DNA from: a virus
Length of the DNA stretch: 26,465 bases
Strand: one strand, 5' to 3'
Virus record (IMG/VR): IMGVR_UViG_3300033273_000182
Span: 1-26,465 of that record
Positions within the stretch are counted from its first letter, which is position 1, and every line of letters begins with the position of its first letter. A program made the position numbers and the translations under genes. Positions 14,976-23,019 of this stretch are shown piece by piece. The notes beneath the pieces were generated by a model. That model saw only the letters and a list, made by a program, of their open reading frames with translations. It was not told the DNA's origin and did no database searches.

Positions 14976-16070
14976 ATGGCAGTTAATTATAATTTTCTAA
15001 AGTCATTAAAGGGGACAGCGATTGGCACGATTGTCCCCTGGACTGGAGATCTTACTGCTATCCCAGGTGGATGGGTCCAATGTAATGGACAAGAATTACA
15101 AGTTACCGATTACCCCTATCTTTATGAGGTAATCGGTAACAAGTATGGTGGTACAACAAATGTGAATTTTAGATTACCTAACATTCAAGGTAAATCGATT
15201 ACAGATTATCATACTTCACATGATGCTGGAACTTCATATGGTCAAAGTTGGAATATTCCAGATGCATTTGAAAATCTTGTTAATGACAACACTGATGGTG
15301 CTAATGAAGTAAACTTATCTAGAACATCTCAGATTGATTTGTTTGCATTCTTCAATAATAATGTAAATGACATGCTTGGATTCATTGAAGACATTAATTT
15401 GAATGATCCTATTTTGTTTGATGGTCTATCAACTGCTGGTAGAGCAATGGGAGACCACCATTACCCTAGTCATAGTCATGGTGGATCATTTGATGTTGTC
15501 TCTGGACCTAATCAGTGGGCAGAAGCTTGCCAGAACAATGGAAATGCTAACTGTATTCTTTTCTGTCCTGATGATTGTGGATCTCCTCAATACAATAGAA
15601 TGGAAGCAAACAACCCCGCAGATGAAAGACAAAGAATTGGCGTTTTTGATGGAAACCCAGTTTCTGGATCATATATTACTAGAAGTGGCAATTACAGTAG
15701 TCCAAAAGGTTGGGCAGCAAGAAGAAATCCTGGACAAAATCAATCAACAAATTACAACTATGTTGATTCTGGTAGTATGGATACATTATCAGATATTTCT
15801 GGTAACTGGTCCTTTGCTGCTGTCGATACTCAATCTCCATATGCTAACTTTGTTAATGCTGGTCAGGACAATATGGATGCACACAGGCACCCAGCAATGT
15901 TCTATTCAATTACAAAGGGTAGTATGAATTTGCCAGCAACTTTGGTTGTAAATAATGTAGGAAGAGGCACAATGGCTCCATTGAATCAATCTAATGAGGA
16001 GATTGCAACTATTCGTGCCAATATGCAGACTCCACAGTTAAGTATTCTTCATATCATTAGGGCATACTAA
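14976..16070 (+). CDS. Tail collar domain protein 1 (putative tail fibre tip)
   Basis: A 364-residue protein. After MAVNYNFLKSLKG comes a phage tail-collar domain (about residues 16-72): GTIVPWTG, then GGWVQCNGQEL, DYPYLYEVIGNKYGG and FRLPNIQGK. This domain is found in T4 gp12 and in tail-fibre tips. The rest is glycine/asparagine-rich receptor-tip-like sequence with two HxH motifs, HSH at 166-168 and HRH at 303-305. In T4 gp12 and gp37, HxH motifs bind Zn or Fe along a trimer axis, so a trimeric metal-stabilised tip is plausible. The C-terminus (LSILHIIRAY) resembles the ends of the next two proteins. The ATG lies 3 nt after the giant gene stop. Confidence 0.88.
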   Translation: MAVNYNFLKSLKGTAIGTIVPWTGDLTAIPGGWVQCNGQELQVTDYPYLYEVIGNKYGGTTNVNFRLPNIQGKSITDYHTSHDAGTSYGQSWNIPDAFENLVNDNTDGANEVNLSRTSQIDLFAFFNNNVNDMLGFIEDINLNDPILFDGLSTAGRAMGDHHYPSHSHGGSFDVVSGPNQWAEACQNNGNANCILFCPDDCGSPQYNRMEANNPADERQRIGVFDGNPVSGSYITRSGNYSSPKGWAARRNPGQNQSTNYNYVDSGSMDTLSDISGNWSFAAVDTQSPYANFVNAGQDNMDAHRHPAMFYSITKGSMNLPATLVVNNVGRGTMAPLNQSNEEIATIRANMQTPQLSILHIIRAY

Positions 16071-16071
16071 G

Positions 16072-16971
16072 ATGGCAGTTAATTACGCATTCGAGAGAGG
16101 AAAGTATGGAGTTTTTCCTGGAACTATTATTGCTTTTTGTAGAACTCTACAAGGAGATGATCCAAATGACTCGGATTTTAGACAGAGAATTCCTGCTGGA
16201 TTTTTGAGATGTGATGGATCTATTTTAAATGGAGTAGATTATCCAAATTTAAAAGATATTCTTGGTGTTGGTGCTAACTCAAAGTTTAGAAAAAGTGGTG
16301 CTGAATTAGAAGAAGATGTAGCATTAAATGCTTCTGGTGGACAATTCCAACTTCCAGACTTGGGATCTAAATTTATTCAGGCAAACTCTTCTTCTGGTAT
16401 ATACACGGGTGACACAATCACCTCTCCTAACGATGTTATTACACCAAAAGTTGGTATTGGAACTGAGATCAATTTAAATCTTGGTAATGAAATTAATATT
16501 TCATATTCTGGTGCATTTTCTGTTCCTAATGTAGATATTGATTTTCTTTCTAACCAAAACTTTGGTACTAACCTTGGTGTTGTAACTGATGAGATTAATG
16601 TTAATGATTCCAGTTATCTAATGCACGGTCACTACAGTAATCTTCCTGTGTATGCATACGAAAATCCTGGTGAAAATTATTCAACTGATATGTCAATCGG
16701 TTCTGCCGACCCATCACCATCTCTTGGAGACATCAATAGTGTCGCAATTGTTGGTCAGGTGTCGGAAGTTGCTGGTTCTACAGAAAATGCAACCCACCTT
16801 CATACTTTAACGAGAACATTTCCTGTAAGAAGTACAAATTCTCAGGTGAATGCATTTACTGCAGATGGATTTAATGTAGTTACTACTGTAACTCTTGCAG
16901 AAAAAAATACATTTAAGATGGACGATCTTGTCCCAGCATATATTTTAGTAGAGTATTTAATTAAATTCTAG
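16072..16971 (+). CDS. Tail collar domain protein 2
   Basis: A 299-residue paralogue of its neighbours. The N-terminus MAVNYAFERGKYGVFPGTII aligns with the other two, and the collar domain continues with PAGFLRCDGSILNGVDYPNL and FQLPDLGSKF (about residues 18-105). The middle is beta-rich and asparagine-rich. Two HxH motifs occur, HGH at 185-187 and HLH at 242-244. The C-terminus PAYILVEYLIKF matches the collar paralogue ending. It starts one base after the previous stop codon, so the genes are surely cotranscribed. This gene is notably AT-rich (one 60-nt row, 16201-16260, is 23% GC). It probably forms part of the same adsorption apparatus as protein 1. Confidence 0.88.
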   Translation: MAVNYAFERGKYGVFPGTIIAFCRTLQGDDPNDSDFRQRIPAGFLRCDGSILNGVDYPNLKDILGVGANSKFRKSGAELEEDVALNASGGQFQLPDLGSKFIQANSSSGIYTGDTITSPNDVITPKVGIGTEINLNLGNEINISYSGAFSVPNVDIDFLSNQNFGTNLGVVTDEINVNDSSYLMHGHYSNLPVYAYENPGENYSTDMSIGSADPSPSLGDINSVAIVGQVSEVAGSTENATHLHTLTRTFPVRSTNSQVNAFTADGFNVVTTVTLAEKNTFKMDDLVPAYILVEYLIKF

Positions 16972-16975
16972 AACG

Positions 16976-18088
16976 ATGCCAGCAAATTATTCTAAAATTC
17001 AATCAAGATCTGGTGTCAGCATTGGCACAATTGTCAGTGTACCAAAGTCTAAGAATTGGTCTACTTCTAGTAACCCCACAACAGAGGGAAATAATTGGGA
17101 GATTGGTGATAACTTCCCAGGATGGTTGCCATGTGACGGCAGATCTGTAAGTAAAACTGATTATCGAGCACTATATGAAGTTATTGGTGGCACATATGGT
17201 GAGACCACTAATAATTTTAATCTTCCTGATTATAGATCAAGAAAGTTGATGGGAACTGGTCCTGTTGATGGTAACACCCCAGGTGGACTTTCTTTGACAC
17301 CAACTGAAGGACCTGGAACTAGTAGCACTAGTGCATCACCTAATGAAGCAGGATCTGAAGGTGGTTTTTATGTTGTAGAGACTGTAAGACAGTTACCTTC
17401 ACTTTCTGAAATCACACCATCAACACCATCTACTCCACCAACTATTGGTGGTGGTGCTACTGATACATTTAATATTAGTTCATTTAATACGAATGGATTT
17501 AGTCAGGTTACTACTATTGTAAACTCTAGTATTGCTGGTAACGTTAGTTGGAGTGCTGGACCTGTTGGTACATTCTCTACACCAGCAGCACCACCACACT
17601 ATCATGAATTGAGATATGCTCAGCAGGGTGGAACTAAAGCAAGAGAAGGTAACCCCTATGCTGAAGCAAAAGACGTTGGTTTTATGGGAGAAACTCAGGG
17701 TGGTGTGTTAACATATGATAGATTTGGTAGTGCATTGAGGACACACTCTCACTATATTAACTGGGGATATAGTACAGAATATGCTACTTATGGTAATGAT
17801 AATAACTACGGTAGTTCTGGACTTGTAAACATTCAGGACCCTGGTGGTTCATTCTCTACTAAATTTGGAACATCCTTTAACAACGATAATAACAGAGGAA
17901 CTGTTATTAATAAAACAGTAAATGTTGTTAACGACCTTGGTGTTTTCTTCAATATTGGAAACTTTACACTATCTGATGCTGCAAAAGCAGACTTTGATGC
18001 TGCACTTGGAGTAAGATTGCAAGCAGCAGAACAAATGCCAATCATGCAACCTTATTTTAGACTTAAGTACATTATCAAAGCGTACTAA
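16976..18088 (+). CDS. Tail collar domain protein 3
   Basis: A 370-residue third paralogue. MPANYSKIQSRSGVSIGTIV is followed by a collar domain with PGWLPCDGRSVSKTDY, LYEVIGGTYGE and NFNLPDYRSRKLMG (about residues 14-90). A proline/threonine-rich stretch (about 110-155) and a glycine-rich distal part follow. Two HxH motifs occur, HYH at 208-210 and HSH at 257-259. The C-terminus FRLKYIIKAY matches those of proteins 1 and 2. It begins 4 nt after the previous stop. It closes the fibre block; a new promoter lies at its 3' end. Variation among three tandem tips could broaden host range or build a hetero-oligomeric tip, which is inference. Confidence 0.88.
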   Translation: MPANYSKIQSRSGVSIGTIVSVPKSKNWSTSSNPTTEGNNWEIGDNFPGWLPCDGRSVSKTDYRALYEVIGGTYGETTNNFNLPDYRSRKLMGTGPVDGNTPGGLSLTPTEGPGTSSTSASPNEAGSEGGFYVVETVRQLPSLSEITPSTPSTPPTIGGGATDTFNISSFNTNGFSQVTTIVNSSIAGNVSWSAGPVGTFSTPAAPPHYHELRYAQQGGTKAREGNPYAEAKDVGFMGETQGGVLTYDRFGSALRTHSHYINWGYSTEYATYGNDNNYGSSGLVNIQDPGGSFSTKFGTSFNNDNNRGTVINKTVNVVNDLGVFFNIGNFTLSDAAKADFDAALGVRLQAAEQMPIMQPYFRLKYIIKAY

Positions 18089-18100
18089 ATATGGTATAAT
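18072..18100 (+). promoter_or_regulatory. Sigma-70-like promoter ahead of the second oxygenase
   Basis: TTATCA at 18072-18077 (4 of 6 matches), a 17-nt spacer and a perfect TATAAT at 18095-18100. ACTAAATA at 18085-18092 is also close to the late box. It overlaps the end of the third collar gene and would give an 18-nt leader to the ATG at 18125. Confidence 0.6.
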
Positions 18101-18124
18101 ATTAATCTGGAATGTGATTGAATT

Positions 18125-18787
18125 ATGACACTTAGAGCAACAGCGCCCGTTGTCCCCATCAGACCACCTGAATTGATGGAAGGAGAATATGACCAGTTTA
18201 TTGGAATTTATGAGGGTCACGTACCAAAGTTTATCTGTGACAGACTAATCAAGACGCTTGATACTTACATTGATACTGATATGTCAAGCGGTGATTTTAG
18301 AGCTGCGGGTCTTTCTGAAGACGCAGTTGTTATGGATGGTACAACACAGTTTTCTAACAAATCACTGGGAAGAAAGGATAAAGCAATTCTTCTACAGTAT
18401 GCAGATGCTACACTACATCAAGAAGTAAACCAGTATCTCAACGCTTGCTATCTTCACTACGTTGAACAATATGGTTTTGTTGGACCAAAACTAATTAGTT
18501 TTGATCAAAAGATCCAACGAACAGAACCAGGCGGTGGTTACCATCATTGGCACTGTGAGAATAGTACATGGGAAATGGCACAAAGAACTCTCGTTTGGGC
18601 AATCTATCTGAATGATGACTTTGAAGCAGGTGAAACTGAGTTTTTACATCAGCACAAGAGAATCACCCCCACTAGAGGCACAGTAGTAATCTGGCCAGCA
18701 GCATGGCCATGGCAGCATCGTGGCAACCCACCTCTTAACGGCACTAAATATATTTTGACAGGATGGTACGTTAATTGCCCAGTATAA
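18125..18787 (+). CDS. 2-oxoglutarate/Fe(II)-dependent oxygenase, HxE variant
   Basis: A 220-residue protein with an N-terminal ~100-residue leader region and a C-terminal oxygenase core. The likely ligands are H143 and E145 (HWHCEN) and H198 (WQHRGN), with K208 (TKYILTGW) in the 2-oxoglutarate-binding position. The strand VWAIYLNDDFEAGETEF and TRGTVVIWPAAWPW are typical of the prolyl-4-hydroxylase-like group. Most family members have HxD; glutamate as second ligand is a permitted but less common variant. It has its own promoter and is followed by a tail-assembly-like gene after 1 nt. That placement in the virion block suggests a virion protein or a late host target as substrate (inference). 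Confidence 0.85.
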   Translation: MTLRATAPVVPIRPPELMEGEYDQFIGIYEGHVPKFICDRLIKTLDTYIDTDMSSGDFRAAGLSEDAVVMDGTTQFSNKSLGRKDKAILLQYADATLHQEVNQYLNACYLHYVEQYGFVGPKLISFDQKIQRTEPGGGYHHWHCENSTWEMAQRTLVWAIYLNDDFEAGETEFLHQHKRITPTRGTVVIWPAAWPWQHRGNPPLNGTKYILTGWYVNCPV

Positions 18788-18788
18788 G

Positions 18789-19703
18789 ATGTCTTCACCA
18801 AAAATCCAATTAAACACTCTCGATGGTTCACTGTGGTATAAGAACCGCATTGAAAAGTTAACTGACGAGGAACTCGCCGCAGTAAAAGAATCTGCTGGTG
18901 AGTTCTGGTGGACAGATAATGACGCACTTGTTCTTCTCACTATCAATTTTGATGGTTCTTTTATTTGCGAAAGAAGAAAGAGAGTGTGGAACTACAGAAG
19001 TGGTGATTGGTCATACACTTCTTACAAGTTTGTACAACCAACAGAGGCACAGGTTGTTGCTATTGGCGATAAGTTGTTAGCAAAGTTTGAATCTCTGAGA
19101 TTAGACAGACTAAAAGCAGAGTATGATAAGTTAAGTGGTTTTCTTGCTAAAGAATATAATGGTTTAATCAGTTCATTTAAAGCAATGCGAAATCGTATGC
19201 TTATTGATACTGATTGGTCGCAACTTGCTGATGCACCATTATCTGATGACGATAAAGCGTTGTATCGTGCTTTTAGACAATATCTTCGTGATATGCCTGA
19301 AGATCCAGCATGGATGAGTAATGATGTATTCCAAATAGAATTTCCTATTACTCCTAAAGTTTATCTAGAGCAAGACCCAAATAGAGAAACACCTTATTTG
19401 TCTGTTCCTGATCACTTTAAAAACCAAGCAACTGTTAAAGCAAAATATAATCTTTCTAGAGTATACAGACACCTCGGACTTCCTGGTCTTCACATTAGTG
19501 ATGCCGAGTGGCAAGAAAAAGGTTATGATGAACTCAAAGACAACCTTAACAAGTACCTTGGTAAGATTAATAAGGATCTTGAATTCAAAATTCAGTTTAA
19601 AGTTATTGAAGAAGACAGACCAGACGATTATGGTGAAATCACTGGTCATTCTTCAGGTGTTACAGTCGATGAATTATACTCGGATGGTAGAGACTTTAGT
19701 TAA
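18789..19703 (+). CDS. Virion/tail protein with tail-assembly-chaperone-like segment
   Basis: A 304-residue protein. The N-terminal ~90 residues are a mixed alpha/beta unit with aromatic-rich RVWNYRSGDWSYTSYKF. Residues ~95-135 are a long charged helix, likely coiled coil. Residues ~136-173 read MLIDTDWSQLADAPLSDDDK and then YRAFRQYLRDMPEDP. This closely follows the pattern of phage tail-fibre assembly chaperone domains (TDW-L-D-P-L then YRQxLRDxP). The C-terminal 130 residues are unassigned. It starts one base after the preceding oxygenase gene. It may help assemble the fibre proteins upstream, or be a structural protein that carries this motif. Confidence 0.72.
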   Translation: MSSPKIQLNTLDGSLWYKNRIEKLTDEELAAVKESAGEFWWTDNDALVLLTINFDGSFICERRKRVWNYRSGDWSYTSYKFVQPTEAQVVAIGDKLLAKFESLRLDRLKAEYDKLSGFLAKEYNGLISSFKAMRNRMLIDTDWSQLADAPLSDDDKALYRAFRQYLRDMPEDPAWMSNDVFQIEFPITPKVYLEQDPNRETPYLSVPDHFKNQATVKAKYNLSRVYRHLGLPGLHISDAEWQEKGYDELKDNLNKYLGKINKDLEFKIQFKVIEEDRPDDYGEITGHSSGVTVDELYSDGRDFS

Positions 19704-19712
19704 TTAAAAATT

Positions 19713-20447
19713 ATGATTTTCCAGATTATTGATCTTTTTGAAAAAAACTCAAAGGAAGTAAATTTTTTACAAACTGCTTTCCGTGATGCTCCATTTTCTC
19801 CTGGAACAATGAGAGTCATTACTCCAGAGCAGAAAGAAGATATTTTGACTGATACTAAAAATAATTTGGAGATGGAGCAGGACTCTGTTGATCCATCACA
19901 CAAATATTTTGAACATTATAAGAAACATTCTTACTATGGTAGATGTTTCAACATTGTGAAAGATGCTGTTGAGAAATGTGGTTCATTGAGATCATGGACC
20001 ATGATGAATCGCAATAACGATTTCATTTTCTCGAAATATGAGACGGGTGGATATTATCATACTCATGTTGATTCTCAGCGCATGGGAAGAATGAGAACCG
20101 ATTATAGTTGCACTTTGTTTATCAATGATCCTTCGGAATATGAAGGTGGTGAGTTGTGCATTGACGTTGGAACTGAAGAGCTAAAGTATAAATTAGAACC
20201 AGGACAATTGTTGGTCTATCCAACTGGAATTAGTCATCGTGTGAATAAAGTTCTATCTGGCGAGCGACATGTTTGTGTGTTCTGGATTGAATCTGCAATG
20301 CAAGATGTCCGAATGCGTGAAATTTATAGAGGTATTGATATGATGATCAATAAATATCTTTACGAACCAAATGCTGTTGAACTTGTCGCTAAGAAGGGAT
20401 ACGAACTACAGCATCACATCATGCGTCACTTTGCACATTACAACTAA
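19713..20447 (+). CDS. PKHD-type (PiuC-like) 2OG-Fe(II) hydroxylase
   Basis: A 244-residue protein that matches the PiuC/YbiX hydroxylase pattern. The core holds FIFSKYETGGYYHTHVDS with H118 and D120, a strand YSCTLFINDPSEYEGGEL, then LEPGQLLVYPTGISHRV with H175, and R185 in GERHVCVFW for 2-oxoglutarate. The downstream helix AMQDVRMREIYRGID is also typical of PiuC. Bacterial PiuC members are linked to iron-limited growth; phage members have unknown substrates. It starts 9 nt after the previous gene and its last base is shared with the next start (TAATG), so translational coupling is likely. It is the clearest family match among the four oxygenases here. Confidence 0.9.
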   Translation: MIFQIIDLFEKNSKEVNFLQTAFRDAPFSPGTMRVITPEQKEDILTDTKNNLEMEQDSVDPSHKYFEHYKKHSYYGRCFNIVKDAVEKCGSLRSWTMMNRNNDFIFSKYETGGYYHTHVDSQRMGRMRTDYSCTLFINDPSEYEGGELCIDVGTEELKYKLEPGQLLVYPTGISHRVNKVLSGERHVCVFWIESAMQDVRMREIYRGIDMMINKYLYEPNAVELVAKKGYELQHHIMRHFAHYN

Positions 20448-20830
20448 TGAGAGTAGTAGAAGTATTAGAATTTACAAGATTCATTGAGCATTATTGCCAA
20501 ACCAAAAATGTTGCTGTTCTCTACTATGAAATCAATTGTAGAGAAGACAGACGTGATGACGTTGTGGCATTCTATGAGGGTAAAATTGATCGTCTCTTGC
20601 TAAATCCACTGAAGAGAGATGATGATAACTTCATTGTATTCCCAACAGATCATGAAGCAATCCAGTATGCTGAGAGCAACTTTCCATACGAGACTGATTT
20701 AATCTCTGCTGGTACAGATTTAGAGTTCTTTATTCATTGCCGTGTGTGGCACCCATCGGGATCATTCAGTTGGGAGAATAAAGATGGAGCAATTGCATCT
20801 ATTCCTGAAGCACAACCACCAGAAGGTTGA
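20447..20830 (+). CDS. Hypothetical protein, 127 aa
   Basis: A 127-residue acidic protein whose start overlaps the PiuC-like stop by one base (TAATG). It begins MRVVEVLEFTRFIEHYCQ and contains an alpha/beta-like region (VAVLYYEINCREDRRDDVVA) and a carboxy-terminal proline/glutamate tail ending QPPEG. There is no signal peptide, membrane segment or recognised motif. Tight coupling suggests joint expression with the hydroxylase, but I cannot name a function. The TGA stop at 20828-20830 lies inside the TTGACA of the next promoter. Confidence 0.75.
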   Translation: MRVVEVLEFTRFIEHYCQTKNVAVLYYEINCREDRRDDVVAFYEGKIDRLLLNPLKRDDDNFIVFPTDHEAIQYAESNFPYETDLISAGTDLEFFIHCRVWHPSGSFSWENKDGAIASIPEAQPPEG

Positions 20831-20855
20831 CAAGGTTTGACTGGTGTGCTAGGGT
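20827..20855 (+). promoter_or_regulatory. Sigma-70-like promoter ahead of the 89-aa gene
   Basis: TTGACA at 20827-20832, a 17-nt spacer and TAGGGT at 20850-20855 (3 of 6 matches), with a TGC extension just before the -10. The expected start near 20862 gives a ~14-nt leader with GGAG before the ATG at 20876. No terminator hairpin accompanies this one. Confidence 0.6.
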
Positions 20856-20875
20856 AGCAGGGCAATGGAGATAAC

Positions 20876-21145
20876 ATGAAAGTCCCTACAAAACCCGAGT
20901 TGATGCACTTGCAACTACAAGCAATGTTACGCGATCACAATATTCCAGACAGCGAACTAATGTATCTGGGTGATAGAGAATACCCTGAAGATTTCCAAGC
21001 ACATCCAGAGTATCGTGGTGTTGTGATGCCTTGGTATCTTGTTGGTGGTGAGCATGAAGTTCCAGTTGCTGACATTGCATCGGTTGACCGTGTGGACGAT
21101 GAAGATGTTGTCCCTGAGAATGACGGGTGGGGACCACAAGAATAA
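20876..21145 (+). CDS. Hypothetical acidic protein, 89 aa
   Basis: An 89-residue protein starting MKVPTKPELMHLQLQAML with GGAG 6-9 nt upstream of the ATG. It has a helical N-terminus, a middle with YPEDFQAHPEYRGVVMPWYL, and a strongly acidic tail (VDRVDDEDVVPENDGWG). I do not recognise the family. It stands alone between a sigma-70-like promoter and a rho-independent terminator, so it is probably a single-gene transcription unit, likely early or middle. Small acidic early phage proteins sometimes mimic DNA or bind host enzymes, but nothing here proves that. Confidence 0.75.
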   Translation: MKVPTKPELMHLQLQAMLRDHNIPDSELMYLGDREYPEDFQAHPEYRGVVMPWYLVGGEHEVPVADIASVDRVDDEDVVPENDGWGPQE

Positions 21146-21154
21146 CTGTCACAC

Positions 21155-21176
21155 GGGGGTCTCGAACCCCCTTTTT
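21155..21176 (+). terminator. Rho-independent terminator
   Basis: GGGGGT (21155-21160) pairs with ACCCCC (21166-21171) around a 5-nt loop and is followed by TTTTT (21172-21176). It ends transcription of the 89-aa gene. It shares the CCCCC-TTTTT-CATGCC tail with the elements at 23564 and 24444. Confidence 0.88.
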
Positions 21177-21183
21177 CATGCCC

Positions 21184-21189
21184 TATACT
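21184..21189 (+). promoter_or_regulatory. Promoter -10 (TATACT) ahead of the helicase gene
   Basis: TATACT at 21184-21189 directly follows the terminator tail, as in the two later composite elements. The -35 region falls on the terminator loop (CTCGAA at 17 nt spacing) and is a poor match. The expected start near 21196 leaves a leader of only about 16 nt before the ATG at 21212. Confidence 0.55.
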
Positions 21190-21211
21190 ATTCTCATCAA
21201 CAGCGCACCAC

Positions 21212-22462
21212 ATGACCCTGACCCTTCGCCCCCACCAGCAGCGTATGCTCGATGCCCTGCAAGGTGCTGATCGTGGACGCCTGACCTGCCCTACAGGCGG
21301 CGGCAAGACCCTTGTGATGATCCTTGACACCCTGCGTCGCCTTCAGCAGGCAGAGCGCCCCCAGACCATTGTGGTGGTGTCTCCTCGCATCCTGCTGTCT
21401 GTCCAGTTGTATGAAGAGTTCTTTGCTGAACTCAATGGTAAGGTTGATGTTGCTGTGATGCATGTTCATAGCGGTGAGGTTGAAGGCAACAGCACTACTA
21501 AGATCCAAGAGATCCAGTGTCATGCTGCTGTGTGTAAGACTGCTGGTGTTCATCAACTGATCTTCACTACTTACAACTCTCTGCGTCGCATCAATGAGGC
21601 AGGCATTGATGTTGACACCATCTATTATGATGAGGCGCACAACTCTGTGCGTCGTGACTTCTTCAAGGAAGTTGCTGCTGCTAGTCTGACTGCTAAGCAA
21701 GCATACTATCTGACTGCCACTCCTAAGTATCGTGGTGGTGTGATCAGCATGAACAACACTGATGTGTATGGTTCTGAGTTGATCAACGTGCCTGCTCCTG
21801 AATTGATCAGCAACGGTAGCATCATCCCTCCTACCATTCTGCCTCACGTTGTTGACATTGAGCGTCACAAGTCTCTGCTCGCTGCTGAGAATGACCGTGA
21901 GGTGCTGGTTGACATCATCAACAAACTCGATGATGATGCTGCCCAGAAGATCCTGGTTGCTGCTCCTAATACTCGTGTGCTGTGGGCATTGCTGACTGGC
22001 ACCAATGTGATGCAGGAGTTTGCTGACCGTGGTTATGATGTGCTGCACATTACTAGCAAGCATGGTGCCTATGTGAACAAAACTAAGGTTGGTCGTCAAG
22101 AGTTCTTTGACACTCTTGACACTTGGGGCAAAGATCCTAACCGCAAGTTTATTATGTTCCATTACAGCATCTTGTCTGAAGGTATCAACGTGCCTGGTCT
22201 CACCCATACCATTCTCCTTCGCAATCTGCCTGTGATTGAGATGGCGCAGACCATTGGGCGTGTGATCCGTCTTGACAAGCGTGATGCTGCTGATATTGCT
22301 GAGGGTAAGATCCCTGCTGGTAAACTTGACTTCTACCGCAAGCGTACTGGTTTTGTGACTGTGCCTATCTTCACCAACTATGGTAAGCAGACTGAGAAGC
22401 GTTTGCAGCGTGTGGTTGACAGCATCTTTGTCAAAGGTGTTGCTGCTACCGAGTTTGCCTGA
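21212..22462 (+). CDS. Superfamily 2 DNA/RNA helicase (DEAH)
   Basis: A 416-residue ATPase with the SF2 motifs in order: a Q-motif-like RPHQQRML at 6-13, Walker A CPTGGGKT at 26-33 (K32), motif Ia region VVSPRILL, FTTYNSL (Ib), DEAH at 140-143, TATP at 168-171, and QTIGRVIRL (motif VI) from 346. The GINVPGL segment is a typical motif V. This layout is close to restriction-enzyme R-subunit-type and UvsW-like helicases. UvsW of T4 is longer, so I do not assign that name. The role may be remodelling of replication forks, R-loops or RNA. Its codon use is GC-rich with CTG preferred for leucine, unlike the late genes (row 21241-21300 is 65% GC). It has a private terminator-promoter upstream and almost no ribosome-binding site. 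Confidence 0.85.
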   Translation: MTLTLRPHQQRMLDALQGADRGRLTCPTGGGKTLVMILDTLRRLQQAERPQTIVVVSPRILLSVQLYEEFFAELNGKVDVAVMHVHSGEVEGNSTTKIQEIQCHAAVCKTAGVHQLIFTTYNSLRRINEAGIDVDTIYYDEAHNSVRRDFFKEVAAASLTAKQAYYLTATPKYRGGVISMNNTDVYGSELINVPAPELISNGSIIPPTILPHVVDIERHKSLLAAENDREVLVDIINKLDDDAAQKILVAAPNTRVLWALLTGTNVMQEFADRGYDVLHITSKHGAYVNKTKVGRQEFFDTLDTWGKDPNRKFIMFHYSILSEGINVPGLTHTILLRNLPVIEMAQTIGRVIRLDKRDAADIAEGKIPAGKLDFYRKRTGFVTVPIFTNYGKQTEKRLQRVVDSIFVKGVAATEFA

Positions 22463-22476
22463 AATATGAAGAATGT

Positions 22477-22500
22477 GTGAGGATATACTGATTTCCTCAC
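22477..22500 (+). other. Perfect intergenic hairpin with TATACT in the loop
   Basis: GTGAGGA (22477-22483) pairs with TCCTCAC (22494-22500) around a 10-nt loop that begins with TATACT. There is no T-run after it on either strand, so a simple terminator is unlikely. It fills the helicase/64-aa gene gap and may be an mRNA end-stabiliser, a protein site, or a promoter -10 without a recognisable -35. Confidence 0.5.
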
Positions 22501-22538
22501 AAAACAATCTAAAATACTTAGGACTACGCTAAACTAAC

Positions 22539-22733
22539 ATGGACTGGCAAGACCGCACTAAACATGAGAAACGTAAAGATGCATTCTACATCTTTTACGA
22601 AAGTGTACTAAAACCAGACCATGAACTGCGCCAAGATGCTCATGAGCAGTGCTGTTATCATGAACTGCTAGAGTGGCGTGGTGAAATCATTGCTTACCTT
22701 GACCGTCGCCGTAACGAAGAGTTTTATTCATGA
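22539..22733 (+). CDS. Hypothetical protein, 64 aa
   Basis: A 64-residue, highly charged, helical protein (MDWQDRTKHEKRKDAFYIFY at the start, then LLEWRGEIIAYLDRRRNEEF). It contains a CC pair and several histidines (HEQCCYHE), but no classical zinc spacing. The stop overlaps the next start by 4 nt (ATGA), so the pair is translationally coupled. The family is not recognised. It is the first of a string of small genes that runs to the terminator at 23564. Confidence 0.72.
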   Translation: MDWQDRTKHEKRKDAFYIFYESVLKPDHELRQDAHEQCCYHELLEWRGEIIAYLDRRRNEEFYS

Positions 22734-23014
22734 CTATTGAAGGACGCCCTTTTCTTGGACCAGATCAGACTTATGAAAAGCAACGCAAATGTCGTATGCA
22801 AGATGCTATCGACGATTACCTCCAAGATGATAAAGTACCAGCACGACAAGCATATGAAGAGATGCTATCTTGTATCGATGATGTGATTAAATACCATGAG
22901 CAAGCATACTGTCGTGCTGTTGGTCTTCGTGATCTTATGATGGGACATCGTGAAGTTGACCTTGATGATCTTGCCAAGAAGTGGCAGTATGATAAAATAC
23001 CTAAGCATTTCTGA
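22730..23014 (+). CDS. Hypothetical helical protein, 94 aa
   Basis: A 94-residue protein coupled to the previous gene through ATGA. It is mostly helical and charged, with MQDAIDDYLQDDKVPARQAY followed by EEMLSCIDDVIKYHEQAYCR and a C-terminal VDLDDLAKKWQYDKIPKHF. The layout suggests two or three antiparallel helices. No enzymatic motif, signal peptide or membrane segment is visible and I do not recognise a family. The next gene follows after 5 nt. Confidence 0.75.
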   Translation: MTIEGRPFLGPDQTYEKQRKCRMQDAIDDYLQDDKVPARQAYEEMLSCIDDVIKYHEQAYCRAVGLRDLMMGHREVDLDDLAKKWQYDKIPKHF

Positions 23015-23019
23015 TTACC

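Noticed and set aside
21197-22507. 436-codon open frame on the minus strand opposite the helicase
   Set aside because: The + strand frame has all SF2 helicase motifs. The minus-strand frame is a by-product of its regular CTG/GTT/GAC codon pattern, shows low-complexity H/S/T/L composition and has no recognisable motif.
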